The notes: generated by a model not told the origin, from the letters alone. Counted from the first letter of the stretch, positions 1 to 6,927 are shown. The stretch: 7,066 nt of DNA from Deltaproteobacteria bacterium (GCA_005879255.1 VBKY01000291.1:1-7066); one strand, 5' to 3'. Numbers and translations: made by a program.

Positions 1-1
1 A

Positions 2-1165
2 AAGGACGGACCGGCAATCCGCCTAACGCAGCAGATCTTTCATTACCTCGCGAACGGTTCTGACCAGGATCGCAAATGGCATGCGCCGATATTTTTGCGC
101 GCCTGCACAAAATCCGGCGTGGTTACCAGAACCATCTTGCTGAGCGATAAAGAGCAACGGGTGGAGCTCGCGGATGAAGTGGACTGGGCAGTAGTGAATG
201 CCGGCGGGCACGGCTTCTACCGAGTACGCTACGGCAGCGACCTCATCGATGTGCTCAAGCTGGAATTACAAAATAGACTTTCAGCTGTGGAACGATTCGG
301 CTTAGTCAATGACAGTTGGGCTGCGACACTAGCGGGGCTCACATCGCTGATCGATTATATGGGGCTGATCGAGCTTCTGCGCGAGGAGGGCGACATAAAC
401 GTGTGGACCACGGTTATCGGGTCCAGCCATCATATGCACAGAATACTCGACGACGAGCAGTGTGCATCGCTGGAAAAACAGCTTCGCGCGCTCCTATCGC
501 CGGCCACTGCCCGTTTAGGTTGGACGGCTAAGGAAGGAGAGAGCGAGCTGGACAGCCAGCTCCGCGGTGATTTAATCGGTGCACTCGGAACCGTAGCGGA
601 AGACAAAGCTTGCCAAGAACGCGCCAAAGAGCTGTATGCTCAATACGAGAAAGACCCTGACACCGTCGATCGGAATTTGATTCCCGCGTTGGTCGCCATC
701 GTTGCGCACACCGGGAGCTCGACAGAATACGAAAAATTCTACGGCAAATTCAAAACCGCCCAGACACCTCAAGAGGAAACCCGTTATCTCTTCGCTTTGG
801 CAAACTTTCGCGTGCCGAAATTGATCGACCGCACGCTCGATCTCACGATCAATGGCGAAGTGCGGACGCAAAATTCTCCCTACTTGATGCGCGGTATTCT
901 TTTGAACAAACGCGCCCGCGACCGGGCGTGGTCGTTCCTGAAAGCGCACTGGGACGAGATGCTACGGCAATATCCCGACAACTCTATTCCGCGCATGTGC
1001 GAGGGCGTGATTGGTCTGGTAGACGCTGCACTTGAAGCCGACGTGCGGCGGTTTTTCGCCACTCATCCGGTGAAGCAGGGCGCAAAACAGATCGAGCAGC
1101 ATCTGGAGCGACTTCGGGTAGCGGTGGCGTGCAAAGAGCGCTGGAGGGACTGGCTGGGTTCTTAG
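2..1165 (+). CDS. M1-family zinc aminopeptidase, C-terminal part (5' end outside window)
   Basis: The reading frame is open from base 2 to the TAG at 1163-1165 (387 residues visible), so the gene starts upstream of the window. A TTG at 95 could be mistaken for a start, but the residues before it (GPAIRLTQQIFHYL, then a W-H-A-P-I-F-L-R-A stretch) match the linker of M1 aminopeptidases that leads into the C-terminal domain. Next comes GFYRVRY near position 220, a hallmark of the start of the ERAP1-like C-terminal helical domain, then ERFGLVNDSW and a long run of helical repeats to the end. In this family the domain caps the active-site cleft and limits access to small peptides. The catalytic HEXXH...E zinc site and the GAMEN motif would lie upstream and cannot be checked, so activity is inferred from the family. 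No N-terminus is visible, so the location (cytoplasm or periplasm) is unknown. Nothing links it functionally to the efflux genes. It ends 104 bp before the TetR gene, and no convincing terminator is seen after it. Confidence 0.88.
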   Translation, partial: KDGPAIRLTQQIFHYLANGSDQDRKWHAPIFLRACTKSGVVTRTILLSDKEQRVELADEVDWAVVNAGGHGFYRVRYGSDLIDVLKLELQNRLSAVERFGLVNDSWAATLAGLTSLIDYMGLIELLREEGDINVWTTVIGSSHHMHRILDDEQCASLEKQLRALLSPATARLGWTAKEGESELDSQLRGDLIGALGTVAEDKACQERAKELYAQYEKDPDTVDRNLIPALVAIVAHTGSSTEYEKFYGKFKTAQTPQEETRYLFALANFRVPKLIDRTLDLTINGEVRTQNSPYLMRGILLNKRARDRAWSFLKAHWDEMLRQYPDNSIPRMCEGVIGLVDAALEADVRRFFATHPVKQGAKQIEQHLERLRVAVACKERWRDWLGS

Positions 1166-1232
1166 TCCGGACGCCGCGGATTAGAGATTGATCTGAGTCA
1201 GAACCCGAAGTTGCGAAGGACCAAAATTACCC

Positions 1233-1262
1233 TTGACAAGCTCGGTAAGTAAATGCTAACTA
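1233..1262 (+). promoter_or_regulatory. Probable sigma70-type promoter of the first tetR gene
   Basis: A perfect TTGACA -35 box lies at 1233-1238. After an 18-bp spacer there is a weak -10 (TAACTA, 1257-1262) preceded by TG plus one base (TG at 1254-1255), which is the extended -10 arrangement that can compensate for a poor -10 hexamer. The expected transcription start is about 1268-1270, essentially at the ATG of the regulator. The boxes are seen directly; promoter activity is inferred. The -10 overlaps the inverted repeat at 1245-1268, as expected for autorepression. Confidence 0.6.
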
Positions 1263-1268
1263 ACTTAC
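1245..1268 (+). promoter_or_regulatory. Inverted repeat, likely TetR operator 1 (autoregulatory)
   Basis: GTAAGT at 1245-1250 and ACTTAC at 1263-1268 are perfect inverted arms of 6 bp around a 12-bp centre. Two further symmetric pairs lie inside (1252/1261 and 1254/1259). The site covers the spacer and -10 region of the promoter at 1233-1262 and ends one base before the ATG of the adjacent tetR gene. TetR-family dimers typically bind such palindromes across their own promoters. A similar site recurs at 1976-1999 in front of the efflux genes, which strengthens the assignment. Confidence 0.6.
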
Positions 1269-1269
1269 G

Positions 1270-1959
1270 ATGTCAAACGCGCCACGGTTGACTGCGGAAG
1301 CGCGCAGGGAGGCGATCGTCGACGCCGTTCGAGATGTTTTTGCCGAGAAGGGTTTCGACGGAACGACCACGCGGGAGCTAGCAAAGGCAGCCGGAGTCTC
1401 CGAAGCGCTACTCTATAAGCATTTTCCCAGCAAAGAGTTGCTGTACGCGGCCATGCTGGAGGGCTGCTCAAAGGGTCCGACTTTCGCCGAAGCAACGCGA
1501 ATCCTGGAGCTCGAGGCATCGACGTCGACACTGGTGGTGATGGTCCATTTCATGATTTCCCACTACGTGCTTGGACGTCCGGGGGACACGCATCGGGCCG
1601 CGCTGAATTCTTTGTTAGTCCGTAGCTTGCTAGGCGACGGCGAATTTGTCAGGCTAATGCATAGAAAGCTCGCTGCGGCGTGGGTCAAAAAATTCGACGC
1701 CTGTTTGCATGCGTCTGCCAAAGCGGGTGAGATGCACGAACTGCCGATACGCCGCGATCTTTCTGTTTGGCTGGTTCAACATGTGGCGTTTTCGTTAATG
1801 CTGCATCTGCAACCAAAGATCCCAGCGATCAACTATAAGATGTCGAAGGAAGAACTGGTTTCGCAGGCCACCTGGTTCGCTCTCTTGGGGATCGGCGTTA
1901 AGCAAGATGCGGCGCGTCGTTACTACAGTCCGAAAGCGCTGCACTTGTTGGCCAGTTGA
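1270..1959 (+). CDS. TetR/AcrR-family transcriptional regulator
   Basis: This 229-residue protein has the standard TetR plan. The N-terminal DNA-binding domain covers about residues 12-59, with a clear helix-turn-helix at about 33-52 (TTRELAKAAGVSEALLYKHF). The typical FPSKELLY continuation leads into the hinge helix. The remaining ~160 residues form a divergent helical ligand-binding and dimerisation domain whose ligand cannot be inferred. The ATG at 1270 is chosen because it is the only ATG that keeps the whole HTH. No Shine-Dalgarno lies before it, and the predicted transcription start falls almost on the ATG, so the mRNA may be leaderless. The gene precedes an RND efflux cluster on the same strand and is flanked by two related palindromic sites (1245-1268 and 1976-1999). 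The likely role is repression of itself and of the pump genes, relieved by a pump substrate or related small molecule. Family membership is clear; the regulatory target is inferred. Confidence 0.93.
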   Translation: MSNAPRLTAEARREAIVDAVRDVFAEKGFDGTTTRELAKAAGVSEALLYKHFPSKELLYAAMLEGCSKGPTFAEATRILELEASTSTLVVMVHFMISHYVLGRPGDTHRAALNSLLVRSLLGDGEFVRLMHRKLAAAWVKKFDACLHASAKAGEMHELPIRRDLSVWLVQHVAFSLMLHLQPKIPAINYKMSKEELVSQATWFALLGIGVKQDAARRYYSPKALHLLAS

Positions 1960-1968
1960 TGAAGGGCG

Positions 1969-1997
1969 TTCATCCGTAAGTGAAGATTCACTAAATT
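1969..1997 (+). promoter_or_regulatory. Possible promoter of the efflux operon
   Basis: TTCATC (1969-1974, 3 of 6 to the -35 consensus) and TAAATT (1992-1997, 4 of 6 to the -10 consensus) are separated by exactly 17 bp. Transcription would begin near 2004, giving a leader of about 23 nt that holds the Shine-Dalgarno at 2018. The -35 is weak. The case rests on spacing, position and overlap with the repeated operator-like site at 1976-1999. Confidence 0.4.
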
Positions 1998-1999
1998 AA
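1976..1999 (+). promoter_or_regulatory. Likely TetR operator 2, in front of the efflux operon
   Basis: This 24-bp stretch matches the operator-like site at 1245-1268 at 17 of 24 positions with no gaps. The shared bases include GTAAGT at the left end, ACTAA at positions 15-19 and TTA at positions 21-23. The preceding TC is also shared (1242-1243 and 1973-1974). In the register of site 1, symmetry is weaker but retained in the outer arms (TAA near 1977, TTA near 1996). The site also holds a second palindrome, AGTGAA-GA-TTCACT (1979-1992). Placement over the spacer and -10 of a candidate promoter suggests that the upstream TetR protein represses the pump genes here. The sequence match is seen; binding is inferred. 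Confidence 0.55.
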
Positions 2000-2017
2000 T
2001 TTTTTTTAAACGAATAC

Positions 2018-2025
2018 GGAGGGGG
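2018..2025 (+). promoter_or_regulatory. Strong Shine-Dalgarno of the unknown 143-aa gene
   Basis: GGAGGGGG ends one base before the ATG at 2027, with the GGAGG core at 2018-2022 and a short 4-nt spacing. It fixes the start of the small gene. It contrasts with the absence of any such site before the TetR gene upstream. Confidence 0.7.
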
Positions 2026-2026
2026 A

Positions 2027-2458
2027 ATGTTACTCAAGGACAACAACAATAATAATAACGGCGGCCAGAGGACCGCCGGCTTGGATGAGAGGGTCGGGTC
2101 GCTCTTTCAGCCGGATACGCTCTTGGGGGAAGACTATGCGGCGAACTTTCGCAGAAAGTTTCCGCTCGAGCCGGAACGCACGCTTTTGCTGGCCGTCTTA
2201 GAGGACGGCATCCGTTGTTTTCAGGAAAATCTCTTTGCGGCGGGCGGCAAAAGACGGACGCTCTTCGAAGAAGCCAAAGAGTGGTTGTTTAGCGACGACG
2301 CCGATTGGTTCTGTTCGTTCATTTCTCTTTGCACGCTGTTGAATCTCGAGCCGAATTATATTCGCCGCGGGTTGCGCCAGTGGGAAGCCCAGGCGCGCAA
2401 GGCAACGCAGAAAAAACATCCGGGAGCTATCCGAATCGATCAGCGCCTCGTCGCTTAA
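2027..2458 (+). CDS. Uncharacterised 143-aa protein with HTH-like C-terminus, first gene of the efflux operon
   Basis: The start is supported by a strong Shine-Dalgarno. Residues 1-45 look disordered: six consecutive Asn at residues 6-11 (codons AAC/AAT, 2042-2059), then a Gly-rich stretch. The ordered core begins at about residue 47 (PLEPERTLLLAVLEDGIRCF) and continues through LFEEAKEWLF. It ends in a segment at about 98-119 (FISLCTLLNLEPNYIRRGLR, then QW) that resembles a helix-turn-helix: a helix, the turn LEPN, and a basic second helix. I recognise this core as a recurring bacterial protein of unknown function, often annotated hypothetical, and know no assigned activity. There is no signal peptide or membrane segment, so it is probably cytoplasmic. 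It stops 13 bp before the adaptor start and should be co-transcribed with the pump. A DNA-binding or accessory regulatory role is possible but only inferred. Confidence 0.8.
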   Translation: MLLKDNNNNNNGGQRTAGLDERVGSLFQPDTLLGEDYAANFRRKFPLEPERTLLLAVLEDGIRCFQENLFAAGGKRRTLFEEAKEWLFSDDADWFCSFISLCTLLNLEPNYIRRGLRQWEAQARKATQKKHPGAIRIDQRLVA

Positions 2459-2462
2459 GATC

Positions 2463-2466
2463 GAGG
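2463..2466 (+). promoter_or_regulatory. Shine-Dalgarno supporting the GTG start of the adaptor
   Basis: GAGG lies 5 nt before the GTG at 2472, in the 13-bp gap after the preceding stop codon. It favours GTG 2472 over the in-frame ATG at 2514, which would leave the lipoprotein signal without its basic N-terminal region. Confidence 0.5.
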
Positions 2467-2471
2467 TCTTC

Positions 2472-3641
2472 GTGGCATATCGCAGTGAGACGCGGCATTG
2501 TGCGTCACGCGCAATGTTCGGGGTGGTGTTGTTTGCCGTTGGCCTGTCGGCGGGCTGCAGCAAAAAGTCTCAACCTACATTCGAGCGGCCGCCGGCGCCG
2601 GTCACCACCGCCACAGCGACGGCGAAGGATGTGCCGCTCTATATCGATGCCGTCGGCAAGATTGTCGCTCGCGAAGTCGTCTCCATTCAGCCACAGGTTT
2701 CCGGCCGTATCGTCAAGATTCATTTCACAGATGGCGCCGATGTAAAGATCGGTGACCTGCTTTTCACGATTGACCCGCGCCCTTACCAAGCCCAGCTGAA
2801 TCAAGCCGAGGCGAATCTTGCCCAGGCTGAGGCGGCTTTAAATCTTGCCAAGGTTAACTTCATCCGGGTAGAGACGGTCAGCGATCCTCGCGCCGTTTCG
2901 CGGCAAGACTACGACCAAAAAAAGAACGCGGTGGAAGCTGGCGAGGCGCAGCTCAAGTTAAATCGCGCTGCGGTTGAAAGCGCGCGCTTGAATCTGGAGT
3001 ACTGCACGATCCGGTCGCCGATCAACGGGCGCGCCGGGCAGCGAAACGTCGACGCCGGCAACGTGGTCTCGGCTAATAACGGCTCACTCTTGGTGATCCA
3101 GCGGCTCGATCCGATTTACGCGGATTTCACCGTGACCGAAAACGACCTGAGCTCGGTGCAACGCAATATGAGCAACCGCACGCTCAAAGTCGACGTGCGT
3201 TTACCGGACGATTCTTCTGAGCCGCGCGAGGGCAAGCTCACCTTTCTCGACAATTCGGTGCAGGAGGGCAGCGGCACCGTAAAGCTCCGCGCCACGCTCG
3301 CCAATGGCGACCGCCGTTTCTGGCCGGGCCGGTTTTCCAAGGTCCGCCTGGTTTTAGAGACCCGCAGGGCTGCCGTGCTCGTGCCCGCGGAAGCGCCGCA
3401 GTTGTCGGCGAAAGGTTCTTTCGTGTACGTCATCAAAGGCGATTCGTCCGCTGAGTTGCGGCCGGTTAAAGTCGGTCAGCGCCAGGCCGACTTGGTTGTC
3501 ATCGAAGAGGGCGTGCGCTCCGGCGAACGCGTGGTGGTCAATGGACAGCTGGGCGTCACGCCCGGCGGCAAAGTACGAATTCTGCAACCGTCCGATCCGA
3601 CAAAGGCGGCCGTGCCCGCAAATCCAGCGGCCAAGTCGTGA
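2472..3641 (+). CDS. RND efflux pump periplasmic adaptor (membrane fusion) lipoprotein, AcrA/MdtA type
   Basis: This 389-residue protein matches the usual size and order of RND adaptors. The N-terminus carries basic residues (R4, R8, R13), a hydrophobic stretch (about 15-25) and a lipobox LSAGC with Cys29 as the predicted lipidated residue, so it should be anchored to a membrane facing the periplasm. The first lipoyl half covers about 69-100 (VSGRIVKIHFTDGADVKIGD). An alpha-helical coiled-coil hairpin covers about 102-176, rich in Ala, Gln and Glu. The second lipoyl half includes CTIRSPINGRAGQRNVDAGN (178-197). A beta-barrel domain follows, with the FWPGRFSKVRL motif (about 283-293), then a membrane-proximal domain to about 370 and an Ala/Pro-rich tail. 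The adaptor bridges the inner-membrane transporter and an outer-membrane channel. Its stop codon overlaps the transporter's GTG start by four bases, which indicates translational coupling. The GTG start is chosen for its Shine-Dalgarno and complete signal peptide. Confidence 0.93.
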   Translation: MAYRSETRHCASRAMFGVVLFAVGLSAGCSKKSQPTFERPPAPVTTATATAKDVPLYIDAVGKIVAREVVSIQPQVSGRIVKIHFTDGADVKIGDLLFTIDPRPYQAQLNQAEANLAQAEAALNLAKVNFIRVETVSDPRAVSRQDYDQKKNAVEAGEAQLKLNRAAVESARLNLEYCTIRSPINGRAGQRNVDAGNVVSANNGSLLVIQRLDPIYADFTVTENDLSSVQRNMSNRTLKVDVRLPDDSSEPREGKLTFLDNSVQEGSGTVKLRATLANGDRRFWPGRFSKVRLVLETRRAAVLVPAEAPQLSAKGSFVYVIKGDSSAELRPVKVGQRQADLVVIEEGVRSGERVVVNGQLGVTPGGKVRILQPSDPTKAAVPANPAAKS

Positions 3642-6600
3642 ACTTTGCCGAACCATTTGTTCGCCGACCGGTACTGACTACGGTCTTGACCGTCGCGGTG
3701 ATGCTGTTCGGCGCGCTCAGTTACTTTCGTCTGCCCGTCAATGACTTGCCCGCTGTGGACTACCCGGTGATCCAGGTCCAAGCGGATTATCCGGGAGCGA
3801 GTCCGGAAACCGTCGCCAATAACATCGCTACGCCCCTCGAGCGCCAGTTCATGCAAATCAACGGGTTGGAGCTGGTAACGTCGAAAAGCACGCAGGGGCA
3901 CACGAGCCTCACGCTCCAGTTCGCCTTGAGCAAGAGCATCGACGCTGCCGCCACCGACGTGCAAACCGCGATCACGCAGGCCACCGGCAGTCTGCCGGTG
4001 GATCTGCCATCGCCGCCGACCTTTTCCAAGACGAATCCCAACGACCAGCCGATTATGTACATTGCGCTCACTAGCGACTCGGTTACGCGCGGTCAGCTCT
4101 ATGATTATGGCAGCACGCAAATCGGCCAGCGGATCAGCATTTTGCCGGGCGTTTCGCGCGTCAGTGTGTTTGGTACCAAGTCGGCGATTCGCATCAAGGC
4201 CGATCCATCGGCTATGTGGGCGCGCAACATCTCCGTCGACGATTTGTCGTCGGCCGTCAAGAATGGCACGAGCTACACGGGAGCGGGGCAGTTCGACGAC
4301 AAGAGCGGTACGACTTTGCTTCGACCGCAGGGTCAGCTCGACAATGCGCAAGCGTATAACGACTTGATCGTCGGTTCGAGCAACGGCGCTCCGGTTTACC
4401 TTCGCGACGTGGCCCAGGCGCGCGAGTCGGTTCAGGATGAACGGCTGAACATGCGCTTCTGGGCGCGTGGCTATCCAGTCCCGGGGGCTACTGTGGTTCT
4501 GGCGATTTACCGGCAGGCGGGCGCCAATGCGGTAGAGGTGGCCAACAGCATCCGAGCGTTGGTGCCGCAAATCAGCACAGAATTACCGGGATCGGTACGT
4601 ATCACGCCGCTCTACGACCGCTCGCGCGGTATTGTCAATTCGGTCAACGACGTTCAGGTAACGTTGACCATTGCATTTGTTTTGGTGGTGCTTGTTATCT
4701 TTCTATTTCTTGGCCGGGCGACAGACACGCTTATTCCGGCGGTAGCCTTGCCGATTTCCCTGCTTCTGACATTCGTGGCCATGCAGCTGCTGGGATATAG
4801 CCTGGATAATCTTTCGTTAATGGCACTCACCTTGGCAATCGGCTTCCTGGTGGACGACGCCATCGTGTTTCTAGAAAACACGGTGCGCCGGATGGAGCTC
4901 GGCGAGGACGCTTTGCAAGCGACCGTCAATAGCGCCAAGGAAATCAGCTTCACGATTCTCTCCATGACGATCTCGCTCGCGGCGGTTTTTATCCCGCTGG
5001 TCTTCATGTCCGGTCTGGTCGGACGAATCTTCCGCGAATTTGCCGTGACCATCGTGGTTTCGATCATTGCTTCCGGTCTGGTTTCCCTAACGCTGACGCC
5101 GCTCATGTGCTCGCGACTGCTCAAAGACCGCGGCGAGGGTTCCAAGCGCACATGGATGGAGCGGCGCATCGGTGGCGTTGAGAAACGCGTCCTTGGCGCT
5201 TACGGCAGATCGTTGTGGTGGTTTCTCGAACACCGTTGGATCTCATTGCTGATCTGGGTGGTTTGCCTCGCTGGCACGGTGTGGCTCTTCCTCGTGGTGC
5301 CGAAGGCTTTTTTGCCCCCGGGAGACAGCAGCGTCGTTACGGGAGTGTTTATCGCCCGCGAAGGTTCTTCTCCGGAGCAAATGCGTGACATTCAAGAACG
5401 GGTGGATGAGGTGCTTTTGAAGAACCAGAATGTCATGGCCAGTATCGAAGTTACCGGGCTGAGCCAGTTCATCGCCTCGAACCAGGGGATCATGTTCACT
5501 TTTCTCAAACCGCCTGAGGCGCGCCCGCCGATCCAAGAAGAAGTGGCGAAAATGATGGGTAACCTGAGCGCAATTCCCGGTGTGATGGCGTTCCTGCGGC
5601 CATTCCCGGTGCTCGAGATCAGCACCGGTGCCACCAGTCAGAATCAAGGGCAGTATGCATTCTCGATTTCGGGAGTGAATCCGGAGCAGGTCTACGACGC
5701 CGGCGGCAAGCTCATGGCCAAGCTGCACGAGTACCCCGGATTCCTCAGCGTCGCGACGGACTATTATAACAACACGCCCAACCTCGACATCGAAATTCGC
5801 CGCGAGCAGGCCAAAATTTACGGCGTGTCCGAGGCGCGAATTTTATCGCTTCTGCGCAATGCTTATGCGCAGAACTACGTCTATCTAATCAAGAAACCCA
5901 CCGATCAGTACCAAGTAATTTTGGAAGCCGATGACCGGGCCCGCGAGACGCCGGAAGATTTGGAGCTCCTTTATATTAGATCCGACGACGGCAAACGACT
6001 CGTGCGGCTGGACGCGATGGTGCATTGGAAATCCTCGATCGGCCCCCAGGCGGTCAATCATCTCAATCAATTCACCAGCGTCACGCTTAACTTCAATCTG
6101 AAGCCCGGGGTCGCCATCGGCGATGCCACTGACTTTATCACCAAGGCGGCCGCGGAAATCGTGCCGCCGGCGCTGCGTGCGAGCTTGCAGGGGGAAGCAT
6201 TGACTTTTCGCGACACGGTACGCGATTTGACGATCCTGATGGCGCTGGCCGTGTTCGTCATGTACGTGATTCTGGCCATTCTTTATGAAAGTTATCTCCA
6301 CCCGTTGACGGTTTTGTCGACGCTGCCCACGGCGTTGGTCGGCGGGCTGCTTACGCTTTACTTATTTGGCGCCCAGGCTTCTCTATACGCGTTTGTCGGC
6401 ATGTTCATGCTCATGGGGATCGTTAAGAAGAACGGCATCATGATTGTTGATTTCGCGTTGCAACGGGTTGGCCACGGCGAATCGGCGGAGCAAGCGATCC
6501 ACGATGCCAGCATGGACCGGTTCCGCCCCATTCTTATGACGACCCTTGCCGCCGTGTTCGGCGCGCTGCCCATCGCCCTAGGCTACGGCGCCGACGGCGC

Positions 6601-6793
6601 TTCACGCCGGCCTCTCGGTTTGGTCATCGTCGGCGGGCTGGTGGTCTCGCAATTTATCACCCTGTTCATCACGCCGGTGATTTATCTCTATCTCGAGGAC
6701 TTCCAGGAAAAAGTTCTCGATCGCACGTCGTTCTTCCGTTCTTCCCGCGCCACGACCACCAGCGGGATCGCCGGCAACAGGAGAGTAGAATAA
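3638..6793 (+). CDS. RND-family efflux transporter permease (HAE1, MdtB/MdtC-like)
   Basis: This 1051-residue protein is full length for the family. It has the twelve-helix plan: TM1 (about 11-29), a large periplasmic loop, TM2-TM6 (about 341-495), TM7 (about 535-555), a second large loop, and TM8-TM12 (about 863-1018). The proton-relay residues of AcrB have visible counterparts: Asp406-Asp407 in TM4 (GFLVDDAIVFLEN), Lys931 in TM10 (VKKNGIMIVDFA), and Arg961 and Thr968 at the start of TM11 (RFRPILMTT). The VKKN-G-IM-(x)-VDFA form of TM10 resembles the MdtB/MdtC branch. Those systems use two different permeases, whereas only one is encoded here, presumably acting as a homotrimer. The start is GTG at 3638, overlapping the adaptor stop (GTGA, 3638-3641), and leads directly into the family N-terminus NFAEPFVRRPVLTTVL. 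The protein expels compounds from the periplasm or inner membrane using the proton gradient. Its substrates cannot be predicted. The last ~30 residues form a basic cytoplasmic tail. Confidence 0.96.
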   Translation: MNFAEPFVRRPVLTTVLTVAVMLFGALSYFRLPVNDLPAVDYPVIQVQADYPGASPETVANNIATPLERQFMQINGLELVTSKSTQGHTSLTLQFALSKSIDAAATDVQTAITQATGSLPVDLPSPPTFSKTNPNDQPIMYIALTSDSVTRGQLYDYGSTQIGQRISILPGVSRVSVFGTKSAIRIKADPSAMWARNISVDDLSSAVKNGTSYTGAGQFDDKSGTTLLRPQGQLDNAQAYNDLIVGSSNGAPVYLRDVAQARESVQDERLNMRFWARGYPVPGATVVLAIYRQAGANAVEVANSIRALVPQISTELPGSVRITPLYDRSRGIVNSVNDVQVTLTIAFVLVVLVIFLFLGRATDTLIPAVALPISLLLTFVAMQLLGYSLDNLSLMALTLAIGFLVDDAIVFLENTVRRMELGEDALQATVNSAKEISFTILSMTISLAAVFIPLVFMSGLVGRIFREFAVTIVVSIIASGLVSLTLTPLMCSRLLKDRGEGSKRTWMERRIGGVEKRVLGAYGRSLWWFLEHRWISLLIWVVCLAGTVWLFLVVPKAFLPPGDSSVVTGVFIAREGSSPEQMRDIQERVDEVLLKNQNVMASIEVTGLSQFIASNQGIMFTFLKPPEARPPIQEEVAKMMGNLSAIPGVMAFLRPFPVLEISTGATSQNQGQYAFSISGVNPEQVYDAGGKLMAKLHEYPGFLSVATDYYNNTPNLDIEIRREQAKIYGVSEARILSLLRNAYAQNYVYLIKKPTDQYQVILEADDRARETPEDLELLYIRSDDGKRLVRLDAMVHWKSSIGPQAVNHLNQFTSVTLNFNLKPGVAIGDATDFITKAAAEIVPPALRASLQGEALTFRDTVRDLTILMALAVFVMYVILAILYESYLHPLTVLSTLPTALVGGLLTLYLFGAQASLYAFVGMFMLMGIVKKNGIMIVDFALQRVGHGESAEQAIHDASMDRFRPILMTTLAAVFGALPIALGYGADGASRRPLGLVIVGGLVVSQFITLFITPVIYLYLEDFQEKVLDRTSFFRSSRATTTSGIAGNRRVE

Positions 6794-6812
6794 ACCGGGG
6801 AAAATTCGCGCG

Positions 6813-6838
6813 CGCCGTAACTGTTCGTGCGGCGTTTT
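6813..6838 (+). terminator. Probable intrinsic terminator after the RND permease
   Basis: CGCCG (6813-6817) pairs with CGGCG (6830-6834). A T-G wobble and an A-T pair extend the stem to 7 bp, with an 8-nt loop. TTTT follows at once (6835-6838), then CT. It begins 20 bp after the permease stop codon and would end the efflux operon before the next regulator. The T-run is short, so termination may be incomplete. Confidence 0.55.
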
Positions 6839-6898
6839 CTAAACTCTCACAGCTCGTAATCATTCCATCATTCATCTCGGAGTCGGTGACCCGGGGTC

Positions 6899-6927
6899 TT
6901 GCAGTAGGCGGAAACTAGTAGTACTAA
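6899..6927 (+). promoter_or_regulatory. Possible promoter of the second tetR gene
   Basis: TTGCAG (6899-6904, 4 of 6 to the -35 consensus) and TACTAA (6922-6927, 3 of 6 to the -10 consensus) are spaced by 17 bp. The predicted start near 6934 leaves a leader of only about 11 nt before the ATG at 6945. Support is modest and comes mainly from position and from overlap with the inverted repeat at 6910-6937. Confidence 0.35.

Noticed and set aside
95..97. TTG as the start of the aminopeptidase fragment
   Set aside because: The frame is open upstream to the window edge, and the upstream residues fit the M1 family linker, so this is an internal Leu codon.
1979..2007. Intrinsic terminator after the first tetR gene (AGTGAA/TTCACT stem plus eight T)
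   Set aside because: The stem is short and AT-rich, with only a 2-nt loop if fully paired, and the T-run begins 7 nt after it. The repeat is better explained as part of the operator-like site; weak attenuation is not excluded.
2042..2059. Phase-variable switch at the Asn codon repeat
   Set aside because: Gain or loss of triplets keeps the frame, so on/off switching by this tract is not expected.
2305..2745. Plus-strand 146-codon frame across the junction of the small gene and the adaptor
   Set aside because: It overlaps two supported genes in another frame, has a low-complexity Arg/Ser-rich translation, and no ribosome binding site was found for it.
3476..4570. Long antisense open frame of 364 codons opposite the adaptor-permease junction
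   Set aside because: Its translation is rich in Arg and His with no recognisable domain. It lies entirely opposite two well-supported genes and is a codon-bias shadow.
6888..6898. Perfect 5-bp inverted repeat GACCC-G-GGGTC just before the -35 of the second tetR gene
   Set aside because: It is short and GC-only enough to arise by chance, has no T-run and no second copy in the window; not strong enough to call a site.
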